Shown here piece after piece: positions 35,852 to 44,312 of a DNA stretch of 53,471 nucleotides (its first letter is position 1; every line of letters begins with the position of its first letter). The DNA comes from Acidimicrobiia bacterium. Lineage in GTDB: Bacteria; Actinomycetota; Acidimicrobiia; Spongiisociales; ZC4RG35. A program made the position numbers and the translations under genes. Location of the stretch: contig JAICRU010000010.1 of assembly GCA_025937235.1 (NCBI GenBank), positions 1 to 53,471 on the forward strand, in the 5' to 3' direction. Under the pieces are notes generated by a model. The model worked only from the letters and a program-made list of their open reading frames with translations, did not search any database and was not told the DNA's origin.

Positions 35852-37341
35852 TCTGGTGGCTGTTCGCCGCCTGCGTCCTGGCCACGATCCCGGCCGGGCT
35901 CCGTTGGCTACGCGTTGCACAGCGGGAGCACTACCTGCCATCAGCCGTGGCCACTTTCGCCGGTCGATGGTGGACCAGCGGCCCGGCGAATCTGAGTCTG
36001 CTGGGGCTGATGCTGATCGGGCTGGTCGGTTCCTGGTGGAGCATTTGGTGGGCGTTTCTGGTGCCGGCCGCCCAGGTGGGCCCGGTCGGCCTCTCCATCA
36101 AGGGTCGATCCTCCCCCCTGGCCTGGACGGCACGTCTTCGTCGCGTGTCGGTCCTTGCCGGCATCCTCGCCTCGGCGGTCTTCGGCTATGGCGCCGCTAT
36201 CGGCTCTGCCTTCTTCCTCGCCATTGGCGTGTTCCTCCTACCCGCTCTCGTCGATCTGGCCCTGCTCGCCATGGGCCCGGTCGAGCAAATGCTGGGCAAC
36301 CGATGGGTGGATCAGGCCGCCGCCCGGCTCAAGACGTCCGGGGCGAAGGTGGTGGCCATCACCGGCTCATACGGGAAGACCACGACCAAGCAGTACGTCG
36401 CCCATCTCCTGGCCGGGAGATTCCGGGTGGTCGCCAGCCCGGCGTCGTTCAACAACCGAATGGGGCTGGCCCGGGCCATCAACGAGCATCTCCTCCCCGG
36501 GACCGAGGTGTTCGTCGCCGAGATGGGGACCTATGGGCCCGGGGAGATCGATCAGCTGACACGATGGATACGGCCCGATGTCGCCGCGATGGTCGCCATC
36601 GGCCCGGTGCATCTGGAGCGGTTCCGTGACGAGGAGCGGATCGTGACGGCCAAGGCCGAGATCCTCGACCGGGCAGGAGTGGGAGTCATCTCGGTCGATC
36701 ATCCGCTTCTGTCCCGGCTGGCGGCGGACCGGGCCGAGAGGATGGAGGTCATAACCGTGTCGGGAGAGGGCTCCGCTGCTCGGGTTTCGGTGGGATACGG
36801 TGTCGTTCGCGTCGACGGGACAGAGGTGGGTGAAGTGCCCTCCGACGTTTTCGGGGTCAACCTCGCCACGGCGATCGGGGTCGGGCTGGCTCTCGGCGTG
36901 GGCCCGTCCGAGATGACATCGCGGCTCGGTGGACTGCCCCGACCCGAGCACCGACAGACCGTCTCGATCTCCCAGCGAGGGTTCACCGTGATCGACGACA
37001 CCTTCAACTCGAACCCGGCCGGCGCCCGTGCGGCCCTCGGCCTGCTGGAGAGATCAGTGGACGGGGGACGTAAGGTCGTGGTCACCCCGGGCATGGTCGA
37101 GCTGGGCCCACGGCAGCACCAGGAGAATGTCAGCTTCGCTGCCGACTCCTCGATACGTGCCGACGATCTCGTGATCGTGGGCAGGACCAACCGGGGGGCG
37201 CTGCTGGAAGGCTCCGGGAAGGGCCCGGCGTCGGTTACCGTCGTCTCGTCTCGGCAGGAGGCGGTGGACTGGGTTCGGGATCATCTCGGCCCCGGGGATG
37301 CCGTCCTCTACGAGAACGATCTTCCCGACCACTACCCCTGA
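35848..37341 (+). CDS. Membrane-anchored Mur ligase (MurF-like) lacking the usual N-terminal substrate domain
   Basis: A 497-residue protein. Residues 1-145 contain about four predicted membrane helices (about 2-19, 48-73, 98-116 and 117-142) where MurF normally has its UDP-binding domain. The central ATPase domain begins with ITGSYGKTTTK (residues 171-181), and continues with SFNNRMGLARAI and FVAEMGTYGPGEI. The C-terminal ligase domain has LPRPEHRQTV and DDTFNSNPAGARAAL, typical of MurF. It starts inside the hydrolase stop (GTGA) and is followed by ddl after 8 bp. It may add D-Ala-D-Ala (or another dipeptide) to a membrane-bound precursor, which is inferred from the domain change. Confidence 0.88.
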   Translation: MIWWLFAACVLATIPAGLRWLRVAQREHYLPSAVATFAGRWWTSGPANLSLLGLMLIGLVGSWWSIWWAFLVPAAQVGPVGLSIKGRSSPLAWTARLRRVSVLAGILASAVFGYGAAIGSAFFLAIGVFLLPALVDLALLAMGPVEQMLGNRWVDQAAARLKTSGAKVVAITGSYGKTTTKQYVAHLLAGRFRVVASPASFNNRMGLARAINEHLLPGTEVFVAEMGTYGPGEIDQLTRWIRPDVAAMVAIGPVHLERFRDEERIVTAKAEILDRAGVGVISVDHPLLSRLAADRAERMEVITVSGEGSAARVSVGYGVVRVDGTEVGEVPSDVFGVNLATAIGVGLALGVGPSEMTSRLGGLPRPEHRQTVSISQRGFTVIDDTFNSNPAGARAALGLLERSVDGGRKVVVTPGMVELGPRQHQENVSFAADSSIRADDLVIVGRTNRGALLEGSGKGPASVTVVSSRQEAVDWVRDHLGPGDAVLYENDLPDHYP

Positions 37342-37349
37342 GGACCCCA

Positions 37350-38426
37350 ATGGCGAAGCCGGCTGTGATATTCGGCGGTCCCTCCGACGAGCACGACATC
37401 TCCATCCTCACCGGTCTCCAAGTCACCAGGGCCCTGGGGGAGGTCCACGCCGTCTACTGGTCGAAGACCGGGGACTGGTTCGAAGTGGAGTCGGATCTGG
37501 AGGCGGCCGATTTCGCCGACGGTGTCCCCCGTCGGTCACGCGAGCTGAGCTTTGTCGCCGCTCCCGGCCAGGGCCTACTCATCAAGAAGAAGCCGCTCGA
37601 CATCGAAGTGGTGGTCATCGCCTGTCACGGTGGACCGGGCGAAGACGGGACGTTGCAGGGTCTGCTCGATCTGGCCGGGCTCCGGTACACCGGGCCAGGT
37701 CAGGCGTCGTCGGCGCTCGGCATGGACAAGCTCGCATTTGGCGCGGCGATGGCGGCAGCGGGTCTGCCCACCCTGCCCCGGGCCATCGTCTCCTCGGGCG
37801 AGGAGCCGGTCCCCGACTTCGAGGGGCCGTTCATAGTCAAGCCCAGGTTCGGAGGGTCTTCGATCGGGATCGAGCTGGCCGAGGACTGGCCAACCGTCCT
37901 GGCCCTGAAACGTGGTTCGTCGTTCTTCGACCAGGGTGCGGTGGTCGAGCCCTTCCTGGTCGGAAGCCGTGATCTCCAGGTGGCTGTTCGGACGTATCCG
38001 AAATGGGAGCTCTCGGCGATCGAGGCCCCGGCGCGGGCCGCGGACGGGATCTATTCCTACGACCAGAAGTACCTGGCCTGGGGTGGAGAGGTGAGCGCGG
38101 GTAGGGAGCTGCCGGCGACACTCGATCCGAAGGTCGAGGAGCAGGTCGTGCGTCTCACTGCCCGGGTGACCGAGGCAGCGGGCCTGCGGGGCATCGCCCG
38201 AATCGACTATTTGGAGCGGGACGGCGAAGTCGTGGTCAACGAGATCAACACCATCCCCGGCTCGATGGCGGCGTATCTGTGGATCGATCCCCCGATCAGC
38301 CGCGAACAGCTGTTCAGGGACATGGTGGACGAGGCGCGCTCGGGACCGGTCAGGAGGTTTTCGGTCGCAGGCAGCGATGGGACCGCGCTGCGCAGCGCGG
38401 GGACCATTGCTTCTAAGCTCGGTTGA
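37350..38426 (+). CDS. ddl: D-alanine--D-alanine ligase
   Basis: A 358-residue ATP-grasp enzyme that joins two D-alanines. The N-terminal domain begins VIFGGPSDEHDISI, with the family's conserved H-x-x-S/D-type start. The ATP-grasp core shows IVKPRFGGSSIGI, and the metal-binding end is VNEINTIPGSM. It pairs with the Mur ligase upstream, since Ddl supplies the dipeptide MurF uses. Specificity for D-Ala over D-lactate cannot be fixed from sequence by eye. A strong hairpin terminator follows 3 bp after the stop. Confidence 0.93.
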   Translation: MAKPAVIFGGPSDEHDISILTGLQVTRALGEVHAVYWSKTGDWFEVESDLEAADFADGVPRRSRELSFVAAPGQGLLIKKKPLDIEVVVIACHGGPGEDGTLQGLLDLAGLRYTGPGQASSALGMDKLAFGAAMAAAGLPTLPRAIVSSGEEPVPDFEGPFIVKPRFGGSSIGIELAEDWPTVLALKRGSSFFDQGAVVEPFLVGSRDLQVAVRTYPKWELSAIEAPARAADGIYSYDQKYLAWGGEVSAGRELPATLDPKVEEQVVRLTARVTEAAGLRGIARIDYLERDGEVVVNEINTIPGSMAAYLWIDPPISREQLFRDMVDEARSGPVRRFSVAGSDGTALRSAGTIASKLG

Positions 38427-38428
38427 TC

Positions 38429-38458
38429 AGAAAGGACCAGCGGCCGCCGGTCCTTTCT
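38429..38458. terminator. Strong bidirectional intrinsic terminator
   Basis: AGAAAGGACC and GGTCCTTTCT form a perfect 10-bp stem around a 10-nt loop between ddl and the convergent Lrp-domain gene. The A-rich/T-rich arms make it usable on both strands. Confidence 0.8.
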
Positions 38459-38477
38459 CAGTCGGCTCTTCTCCGAA

Positions 38478-38711
38478 TCAGAGGTGCACCACCGGGCAGG
38501 TGAGGGTGCGGGTGATTCCGTCGATCGCCTGGATCTTGGCTACGACCAGCTTGCCCAGCGAGTCGACGTCGTCGCTCGTGGCCTTGACGATCACGTCATA
38601 GGGCCCGGTCACATCGTCCGCCGAGTCGACACCGGGGATCTCACGCACTTCCTCTGCAACCAGGGCCGCCTTGCCGACCTCGGTCTGGATCAGGACATAC
38701 GCCTGGACCAA
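38478..38711 (-). CDS. Stand-alone Lrp/AsnC ligand-binding (RAM) domain protein
   Basis: A 77-residue protein corresponding to only the ligand-binding RAM domain of Lrp/AsnC regulators (VQAYVLIQTEVGKAALVAEE at the start, GPYDVIVKATSDD in the middle). There is no helix-turn-helix. The start is a TTG with a near-perfect AAGGAGG site 5 nt upstream, which decides it against the ATG at 38804. Such stand-alone domains form oligomers that bind amino acids; its target is unknown. Confidence 0.85.
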   Translation of the reverse strand: MVQAYVLIQTEVGKAALVAEEVREIPGVDSADDVTGPYDVIVKATSDDVDSLGKLVVAKIQAIDGITRTLTCPVVHL

Positions 38712-38797
38712 ATGAGCCTCCTTAGGGTCTCGGGTCGGCGTGACCCTAGTGAACGACCGCCGATCGTGGGCAATGGGCCGGGCTTGGGTCGGGAGCC

Positions 38798-39085
38798 ATG
38801 GCATTGGAGCCGATCGGGGAGTTGGACGACCGGTTCAGCAGCGAGGGAGCCCTCGCGGCCGATTGGGCCCAGGTGATAGAAATCCCCGCCGGGTCGGAGA
38901 TGTTCTGGCTGTCGACCACTCGCTCCGACGGGCGGCCCCATGTCAGCCCGCTCCCGGCCATCTGGCATGGCGACGATTCGATTGGGGGGATGCTCTATTC
39001 TGCACCGGCCCGGGGAGCAGAAAGCGAAGAACCTGGCCGGGGAGCCCCGCTGCATACTCGCCACCGGGACCAGTTCGTTCCTGAG
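38798..39085 (+). pseudogene. Truncated, frameshifted pyridoxamine-5'-phosphate-oxidase-like flavin-binding protein
   Basis: The first frame from the ATG at 38798 reads MALEPIGELDDRFSSEGA and FWLSTTRSDGRPHVSPLPAIW, the normal N-terminus of a PPOX/split-barrel protein. After about 38970 the match continues in another frame as GEQKAKNLAGEPRCILATGT and then ends, where the opposing cold-shock gene begins. The C-terminal half is missing. So it carries at least one indel and a truncation. Confidence 0.7.
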
Positions 39086-39086
39086 C

Positions 39087-39302
39087 TCAATACCCCTCTT
39101 GCCCCACCCCCACCGAGGTCACGTAGGAGGCCCCGTCCTCTTCCACGGTCTCGAAGACGAGTCGTTGCCCCTGGCGGAGGGTCCGAAAGATGGAGCCCTT
39201 GAGCGAGCCGGGGCGGAGAAAGACCTCGGATCGGTCGTCTTCGCGCACGATGATGCCGGCACCAGTCACAGGGTCGTAGGTCTTGACCACGCCCTGAGGC
39301 AT
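39087..39302 (-). CDS. Cold-shock-domain protein
   Basis: A 71-residue protein of the cold-shock OB-fold type. It begins MPQGVVKTYDPVTGAGII and has VFLRPGSLKGS and LRQGQRLVFETVEEDG. The RNP-1-type aromatic residues are less conserved than in CspA (GAGIIV in place of GFGFI), so its RNA-binding may be altered. It lies 2 bp after rpmB on the same strand and probably shares its transcript. Confidence 0.82.
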   Translation of the reverse strand: MPQGVVKTYDPVTGAGIIVREDDRSEVFLRPGSLKGSIFRTLRQGQRLVFETVEEDGASYVTSVGVGQEGY

Positions 39303-39304
39303 GC

Positions 39305-39493
39305 TCAGGCCTTCTCGATCTTGCCGGCGCGGATGCAGGAGGTGCAGACGCGGGCGCGGCGTGTGTTCGAGCCATGACGCACCCTCACCCTCTGGATGTT
39401 GGGCAGCCACCGGCGATTGTTGCGCTTGTGGGAGAAGCTCACGGTCTTCCCGTAGCTCGGCTCCTTGCCGCAGATCTCACAGCGATAAGACAT
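39305..39493 (-). CDS. rpmB: 50S ribosomal protein L28
   Basis: A 62-residue L28 of the zinc-ribbon type. CEIC near the start and CTSC near the end form the two CxxC pairs, and [14 protein letters not shown] is the family core. An AGGAG site lies 8 nt before the ATG at 39493, which is preferred over the upstream extension of the frame. A promoter-like pair is found at 39558-39586. Its stop is 2 bp from the start of the cold-shock gene. Confidence 0.95.
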   Translation of the reverse strand: MSYRCEICGKEPSYGKTVSFSHKRNNRRWLPNIQRVRVRHGSNTRRARVCTSCIRAGKIEKA

Positions 39494-40050
39494 CTCGAAG
39501 ACTCCTGGAGTGACCTGGAAGGGTAGACGGGCCGTTGGCCCGCTTCGACCGACCCGAAGGATAATCATGATACGGGCCAAGTCACAGTCCGCCCGGCTGA
39601 TGTCACGATCCGGTAGTTGCGGCCGCTTGGCACAACTGCCGGCCGAGGCGATGACCATTGGCCCCAGGCACAGGGTCGAATCCGACCAAGACTGGAAAAA
39701 TGCGTTGGATCCATCGTGGTCGTCTGCTGGCCGTGATCACCGCTTTCGTCCTCACTGGTCCATGCGTCGGTCGAGTATCGATGCCACCGACAACGGAGCT
39801 TGGTCGTACGACGATCGCGTCGACCCCAGCCATCGTGACACTGCCATCCACCTGAATTGGGTGCACCCTCGGTGACATGCGATGGGTGACCTATTGCATG
39901 CCGGCAGCCGACTCGGAGCATCCCGGGGCAGGCTCATGCACCCGGCGAGCGAGATCCGAATGGAGGACTGACCGCCCGAGCTGGGCCTAGGCCTCGTCCG
40001 GCTCAACGGTACCGTGGTGACATGGGCAGAGCGCGCATCCCGGTGACACG
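39494..40050. other. Intergenic region between rpmB and recG
   Basis: It contains the putative rpmB promoter and, near its right end, a possible leaderless micro-ORF before recG. A 51-codon frame at 39700-39855 begins with a hydrophobic stretch ([14 protein letters not shown]), but it has no ribosome-binding site and no family resemblance, so I do not call it. An inverted CATGC/GCATG pair lies near 39875-39903. I see no other gene. Confidence 0.5.
39558..39586 (-). promoter_or_regulatory. Putative promoter of rpmB and the cold-shock gene
   Basis: On the minus strand TGTGAC (39581-39586) and TATCCT (39558-39563) are 17 bp apart. The inferred leader is about 55 nt and contains the AGGAG site of rpmB. 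Confidence 0.45.
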
Positions 40051-40063
40051 TTGGCCACCCTGA
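40022..40063 (+). CDS. Possible leaderless micro-ORF overlapping the recG start
   Basis: A 13-codon frame (MGRARIPVTRWPP) starts 6 nt after TACCGT (40010-40015), a TANNNT box, and ends 12 bases inside recG, which begins with TTG at 40051 in another frame. recG itself lacks a clear ribosome-binding site, so translation of this micro-ORF could help start recG. It could also be chance. Confidence 0.25.
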   Translation: MGRARIPVTRWPP

Positions 40064-42216
40064 CCCGCCTCACCGAGGTCCCGGTCACGGAGGTGAAAGG
40101 GATCGGGTCCGATCGGCGCAAGGCGCTCACAGGCGGTGGCATCGAAACGGTGGCCGACCTACTCCACCACCTCCCGCGTACCTACGTCGACCGATCCGAT
40201 CGCCCTCGACTCGACCGCGTCCCACTCGGCACGGAGGTGACGATCGTCGCGGAGGTCAAGTCGATTGCCACCCGTAGGCCGAGGGCCAAGCTCACCATCA
40301 CAGAGGCCAAGATCTCCGACGAGACCGCGACGCTGAAAGTTGTGTGGTTCAACCAGCCGTTCCGAGCGAAACAACTACCGCCCGGAACCGAGGCGGCGTT
40401 TTCGGGGACCATCGACTCCTATCGGGGCAGTCTGCAGATGTCGAACCCCGTCGTCGGCGTGCTGAACAGCCAGCACGAGTCGTTGCATACGGGCCGTGTG
40501 GTGCCGATCTACTCACAGATCGGGAAGATGAAGCCACATGAGCTGATCGATCTCGTCGCCAACGCGCTGGCCAGGTCCCGGCCTATCCACGACCCCCTGC
40601 CGGATGTCCTGATGGCGGCCAATGGCCTCATGTCCCGTGACGAGGCATACGGGCGGATTCACTTCCCCGAGGACCTTCAACAGGTCCCCCCGGCGCGGCA
40701 ACGACTGGCGTACGACGAACTCCTACGGCTCGAGCTCGCTCTCGCCCTTCGCAAGCGAAGACAGACCGAAGAGGCGACAGGATTCGCCCACCGGCCCACC
40801 GGTGACCTGGCAGAACGGTTCGTGGCCGGGCTTCCCTACGAGCTGACGGGGGCCCAACGCCGTGTCATCGGCGAGATCCTCGCCGACCTGCAAGAGGCCC
40901 ATCCGATGCATCGACTGCTTCATGGTGAGGTGGGGTCCGGAAAGACGGTCGTGGCGGTGGCCACCCTGCTCTATGGGGTGGAAGGGGGCTGGCAGGGGGC
41001 GATCATGGCGCCTACAGAGGTGCTGGCGGAGCAGCACTACCTCGGGGTGACCGGCCTCCTCGCTCAGGCGGGGCTCTCCCCTGAGCCGTTCAGCACCCCC
41101 AGCGAGCTGGGCATGGACAGCCTCTTCGGCTCCGAGGGGCCGGCGGTCCACATCGGGATCCTCACCGGTTCCACCGCCTCCACCAACTACCGGCCCGAGA
41201 TCTCCCGCGCCGAGCTGCTCGACGACGTCGCCGGGGGACAGGTCGACATCCTTGTGGGCACTCACGCCCTGATCCAGGAGGGCGTGCATTTCGCCCGGCT
41301 CGGGTTGGCGGTGGTGGATGAACAACACCGGTTCGGGGTCTCACAGAGAGTGCTCTTGAAGGAGAAGGCCGATTCGATCGAGCCGGACCTCCTCATAATG
41401 ACCGCCACACCGATCCCGAGGACCCTGTCGATGACTCTCTACGGGGATCTCGACATATCGGGGCTCGACGAGATGCCACCTGGGAGGAGCCCCGTGAAGA
41501 CCGCGGTGTTGAGCGGCGCCGAGGAGTCGAAGGCATGGGAGTTGATCGAGGAGGAGGTGGGCGCCGGACAGCAGGCCTTCGTGGTTTGCCCTTTGGTCGA
41601 GGACAGCGCCAAGATCGAGGCGGCTTCGGCCACGGCAGAGCACGCCCGCCTCACCGGGCTCCTCCCCGGGCTCCGAGTCGGACTCATCCACGGTCAGCTC
41701 CGCCCGGCAGAGAAGGAGTCTGCGATGTCGGCGTTTCGGGCCGGTGACACCGACGTCCTCGTCTCCACCACCGTTATCGAAGTAGGCATCGACGTGCCCA
41801 ACGCCACGGTGATGGTGATCGAGGACGCCGACCGTTTCGGTCTCAGCCAGCTGCACCAGCTGAGGGGCCGGGTGGGCCGGGGGAGCCACCCAGGTACCTG
41901 CCTCCTCATCTCCGACGCTCCAAGTGAGGATGCCGCGGAGCGGCTGACGGCCATGGTGAAGACGAACGATGGGTTCGAGCTGGCCAACGAGGATCTTCGG
42001 ATCAGGGGCCAAGGGACAGTGTTCGGTGAGCGACAATCGGGGATGGCCGACCTGAGGATCGCCGATCTCTTCCGTGACCTCGAGCTCCTGATCGACGCCC
42101 GGAGGGACGCCTTCGCCATCGTCGACGGCGACCCTGGCCTCGTCGAGCACAGGGATCTCGCCGACGAGGTCCGCGCCTTTCTCGGAGAGTCGGTCGAATG
42201 GCTCTTCAAGAGCTGA
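40051..42216 (+). CDS. recG: ATP-dependent DNA helicase RecG
   Basis: A 721-residue SF2 helicase that remodels stalled replication forks and Holliday junctions. The N-terminal wedge domain begins VTEVKGIGSDRRKAL and has an OB fold (TIVAEVKSIATRRPRAKL). Walker A is GEVGSGKT near residue 292, the DExH box is DEQHRFG near 421, and the C-terminal motif TTVIEVGIDVPNATVM and RGRVGRG are typical of RecG. The start is TTG; upstream signals are weak. The stop is followed after 9 bp by rsmD. Confidence 0.95.
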   Translation: MATLTRLTEVPVTEVKGIGSDRRKALTGGGIETVADLLHHLPRTYVDRSDRPRLDRVPLGTEVTIVAEVKSIATRRPRAKLTITEAKISDETATLKVVWFNQPFRAKQLPPGTEAAFSGTIDSYRGSLQMSNPVVGVLNSQHESLHTGRVVPIYSQIGKMKPHELIDLVANALARSRPIHDPLPDVLMAANGLMSRDEAYGRIHFPEDLQQVPPARQRLAYDELLRLELALALRKRRQTEEATGFAHRPTGDLAERFVAGLPYELTGAQRRVIGEILADLQEAHPMHRLLHGEVGSGKTVVAVATLLYGVEGGWQGAIMAPTEVLAEQHYLGVTGLLAQAGLSPEPFSTPSELGMDSLFGSEGPAVHIGILTGSTASTNYRPEISRAELLDDVAGGQVDILVGTHALIQEGVHFARLGLAVVDEQHRFGVSQRVLLKEKADSIEPDLLIMTATPIPRTLSMTLYGDLDISGLDEMPPGRSPVKTAVLSGAEESKAWELIEEEVGAGQQAFVVCPLVEDSAKIEAASATAEHARLTGLLPGLRVGLIHGQLRPAEKESAMSAFRAGDTDVLVSTTVIEVGIDVPNATVMVIEDADRFGLSQLHQLRGRVGRGSHPGTCLLISDAPSEDAAERLTAMVKTNDGFELANEDLRIRGQGTVFGERQSGMADLRIADLFRDLELLIDARRDAFAIVDGDPGLVEHRDLADEVRAFLGESVEWLFKS

Positions 42217-42225
42217 GCCACACAG

Positions 42226-42774
42226 ATGAGGATCATCACCGGTGCGGCGAAGGGACGGCGTCTCATCGCACCGGACACGCCGGCGACCCGGCCCGTCACC
42301 GACCGGGTTCGTGAGGCAGTCTTCTCGATGGTCGGAGACTGGGTGGTCGAAGCCGCCGTGCTCGACCTGTACGCCGGATCCGGCTCCTTCGGCCTGGAGG
42401 CGCTGTCGCGGGGCGCCGCCAAAGCGACGTTCGTCGAGAACGGGAGTCGCGCCGTCGACGCCCTTCGCTCGAACATCGCCGTCGTGGCGCTGGGCGGGAC
42501 TCTGGTCACCGAGGAGGTGAGGAGGTTCCTAGCAGATGCCATTGGGAGTTACGACCTCGTGTTCATCGACCCACCCTGGGACATGCCGTCTTCATATCTG
42601 AGCGCTGACCTGGCAGACCTGGATCGGTTGCTCCCGGTCGGCGCCGAGGTGGTCCTCTCCCGACGCCACAACGACACGTTGCCATCGGCGCCGGCCAACT
42701 GGCTGGTTGCCACCGATAGACGGTACGGGGATACCAGAATCGTGAGGTACGAAAAGGAAGCGGAAGCCCAATGA
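42226..42774 (+). CDS. rsmD: 16S rRNA guanine-966-N2 methyltransferase
   Basis: A 182-residue SAM-dependent methyltransferase acting on the 30S subunit. It begins MRIITGAAKGRRLIAP and has RPVTDRVREAVFSM and LDLYAGSGSFGLEALSRG, the SAM-binding site. The catalytic motif is DPPW (the NPPY-type motif). The stop overlaps the coaD start as ATGA, the common rsmD-coaD pair. Confidence 0.93.
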   Translation: MRIITGAAKGRRLIAPDTPATRPVTDRVREAVFSMVGDWVVEAAVLDLYAGSGSFGLEALSRGAAKATFVENGSRAVDALRSNIAVVALGGTLVTEEVRRFLADAIGSYDLVFIDPPWDMPSSYLSADLADLDRLLPVGAEVVLSRRHNDTLPSAPANWLVATDRRYGDTRIVRYEKEAEAQ

Positions 42775-43238
42775 CCACCGCACTCTGCCCCGGGAGCTTC
42801 GACCCACCGACCAACGGTCACGTCGATGTGATCGAGCGAGCCATCCAGACCTTCGACCGTGTCGTGGTGGCGGTCGTCGACAATCCGTCGAAGGAGTCAC
42901 TCTTCACGGTCGGTGAGCGGGTGGCAATGCTGGAGGAGCTGTTCGGCGACGAGGTGGAGGTCGGCTCGTTCACCGGCTTGCTGGTGGAATACGCCGGCGA
43001 TGTCGGTGCAGACGTCGTCGTGAAGGGTCTTCGCACCGTCGACGATTACGAGTACGAGGTTCAGATGTCTCAGATGAACCGACATCTGACCGGGATGGAG
43101 ACCGTGTTCATGGCTACCAGGTCGGAATGGAGCTTCATTTCGTCGTCCCTCGTCAAAGAAGTGGCCAAACTGGGTGGTTCCATCGGCGGTCTGGTGCCAA
43201 GTGCCGTCGAGAAAGCCCTACAGGAGCGGCTGGCATGA
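42771..43238 (+). CDS. coaD: Phosphopantetheine adenylyltransferase
   Basis: A 155-residue enzyme that makes dephospho-CoA in CoA synthesis. It begins with the nucleotidyltransferase motif GSFDPPTNGH (usually GSFDPVTNGH, so one substitution), and has the C-terminal ISSSLVKEVA site for the substrate and ATP. It starts within the rsmD stop, and its own stop overlaps the start of the next gene. Confidence 0.95.
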   Translation: MTTALCPGSFDPPTNGHVDVIERAIQTFDRVVVAVVDNPSKESLFTVGERVAMLEELFGDEVEVGSFTGLLVEYAGDVGADVVVKGLRTVDDYEYEVQMSQMNRHLTGMETVFMATRSEWSFISSSLVKEVAKLGGSIGGLVPSAVEKALQERLA

Positions 43239-43807
43239 CCGACGAGCAGCAGGCGGACGTGGCCCCGCAGGGCGGTGGGGCGGGGGGCGATGGCGGCGTC
43301 GTCGAACAGGCCGAACCCGAGCATCGAGCCGAGCTGAGCGACCTCCAGGACACGGTGGACGATCTCATCGTGTATCTGCACGAGGCGAAGAGCGTTCCCC
43401 TCTCGGGCAACGCCATGGTCGACCGCGAGCAATTCCTCGGCCTGCTGGAGAAGATCCGGGCCGACTTGCCCGACGAGCTGCGGGCGGCGCGTTGGATGGT
43501 GCGCGAGCGGGAGGCCTTCATCGCCCGCACCAATGAGAAGGCGAGGGAGATGGTGGACCGGGCACGCAAGGAAGCAGATGCACTCGTCTCCGACTCCAAC
43601 ATCATGGCGGAGGCGGTCGAAGAGGCGAACATCCTCGTGCGCCGGGCCGAGGGCGAGGCCCGTCGCCTCCGTCTCGAGACCGAAGACGAGATCGAGCGCA
43701 AGCTGCAGCGTCTCGAGCTCATCCTCAATCAGATACTCGACCAGATCCTGGATGCCCGGGAGGAGCTCTATGAAGCGCGCCCCAGGCCACCCGACGTACC
43801 CCTCTGA
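43235..43807 (+). CDS. SepIVA/DivIVA-like coiled-coil protein
   Basis: A 190-residue protein with a glycine-rich, acidic N-terminus, then a long helix with heptad character (about 30-185) such as ADLPDELRAARWMV, ERKLQRLELILNQI and QILDAREELY. Its position between coaD and a DUF177 gene, followed by rnc, mirrors Rv2927c (SepIVA) in mycobacteria, which acts in septation and polar growth. The link rests on context and coiled-coil character; there is no membrane helix. It starts in the coaD stop (ATGA). Confidence 0.75.
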   Translation: MTDEQQADVAPQGGGAGGDGGVVEQAEPEHRAELSDLQDTVDDLIVYLHEAKSVPLSGNAMVDREQFLGLLEKIRADLPDELRAARWMVREREAFIARTNEKAREMVDRARKEADALVSDSNIMAEAVEEANILVRRAEGEARRLRLETEDEIERKLQRLELILNQILDQILDAREELYEARPRPPDVPL

Positions 43808-44297
43808 CATGAGCCTGATGGTCGTATCGGTAGGGGACCTGATCGGGTCTCCCGGCAAGGATCGCCCCTTCGCCGCGGTCGTCCCGGTGGAGCTCACATT
43901 CGAAGACGTTCATGTCGAAGGCCCAATGGAGGTGACGGGGCGGGCAATCGGGCTGATCGACGCGGTAGAGGCGGATTTCACCGTGTCCGCCGGTGCTCAC
44001 CTCACCTGCACTCGATGTCTCACCGCATGGGATTCCCGGGTCGAGGTCGCCACGAAACAGTTCTTTCGGCGGGTGCCCGACGAAGGCGGTTATCCCGTGA
44101 CGGGTGACGAGATCGATCTCTACGAGGCGGCCCGGGACGAGCTCGCCCTGGCCCTTCCCTCTACGCCGGTGTGCCGTGAGGACTGCCGGGGACTTTGCCC
44201 AACCTGTGGAACCGACTTGAATAGTGACCCTTGCGGCGGCCACGGGGATGAATCCGACTCACCCTTCGCCAGCCTCAGAGATCTGTTCGATTCCTGA
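43770..44297 (+). CDS. DUF177 (YceD) family protein
   Basis: A 175-residue protein of the YceD family found beside rpmF in many bacteria, linked to ribosome or rRNA-related processes. The central CTRC and the later CREDCRGLCPTC cysteines form the usual metal-binding pattern. I chose the ATG at 43770 because GGAGGAG lies just upstream; this overlaps the previous gene by 38 bp. The alternative ATG at 43809 has no ribosome-binding site. rpmF follows after 15 bp. Confidence 0.88.
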   Translation: MKRAPGHPTYPSDMSLMVVSVGDLIGSPGKDRPFAAVVPVELTFEDVHVEGPMEVTGRAIGLIDAVEADFTVSAGAHLTCTRCLTAWDSRVEVATKQFFRRVPDEGGYPVTGDEIDLYEAARDELALALPSTPVCREDCRGLCPTCGTDLNSDPCGGHGDESDSPFASLRDLFDS

Positions 44298-44312
44298 CCG
44301 AGGAGTGCACCA

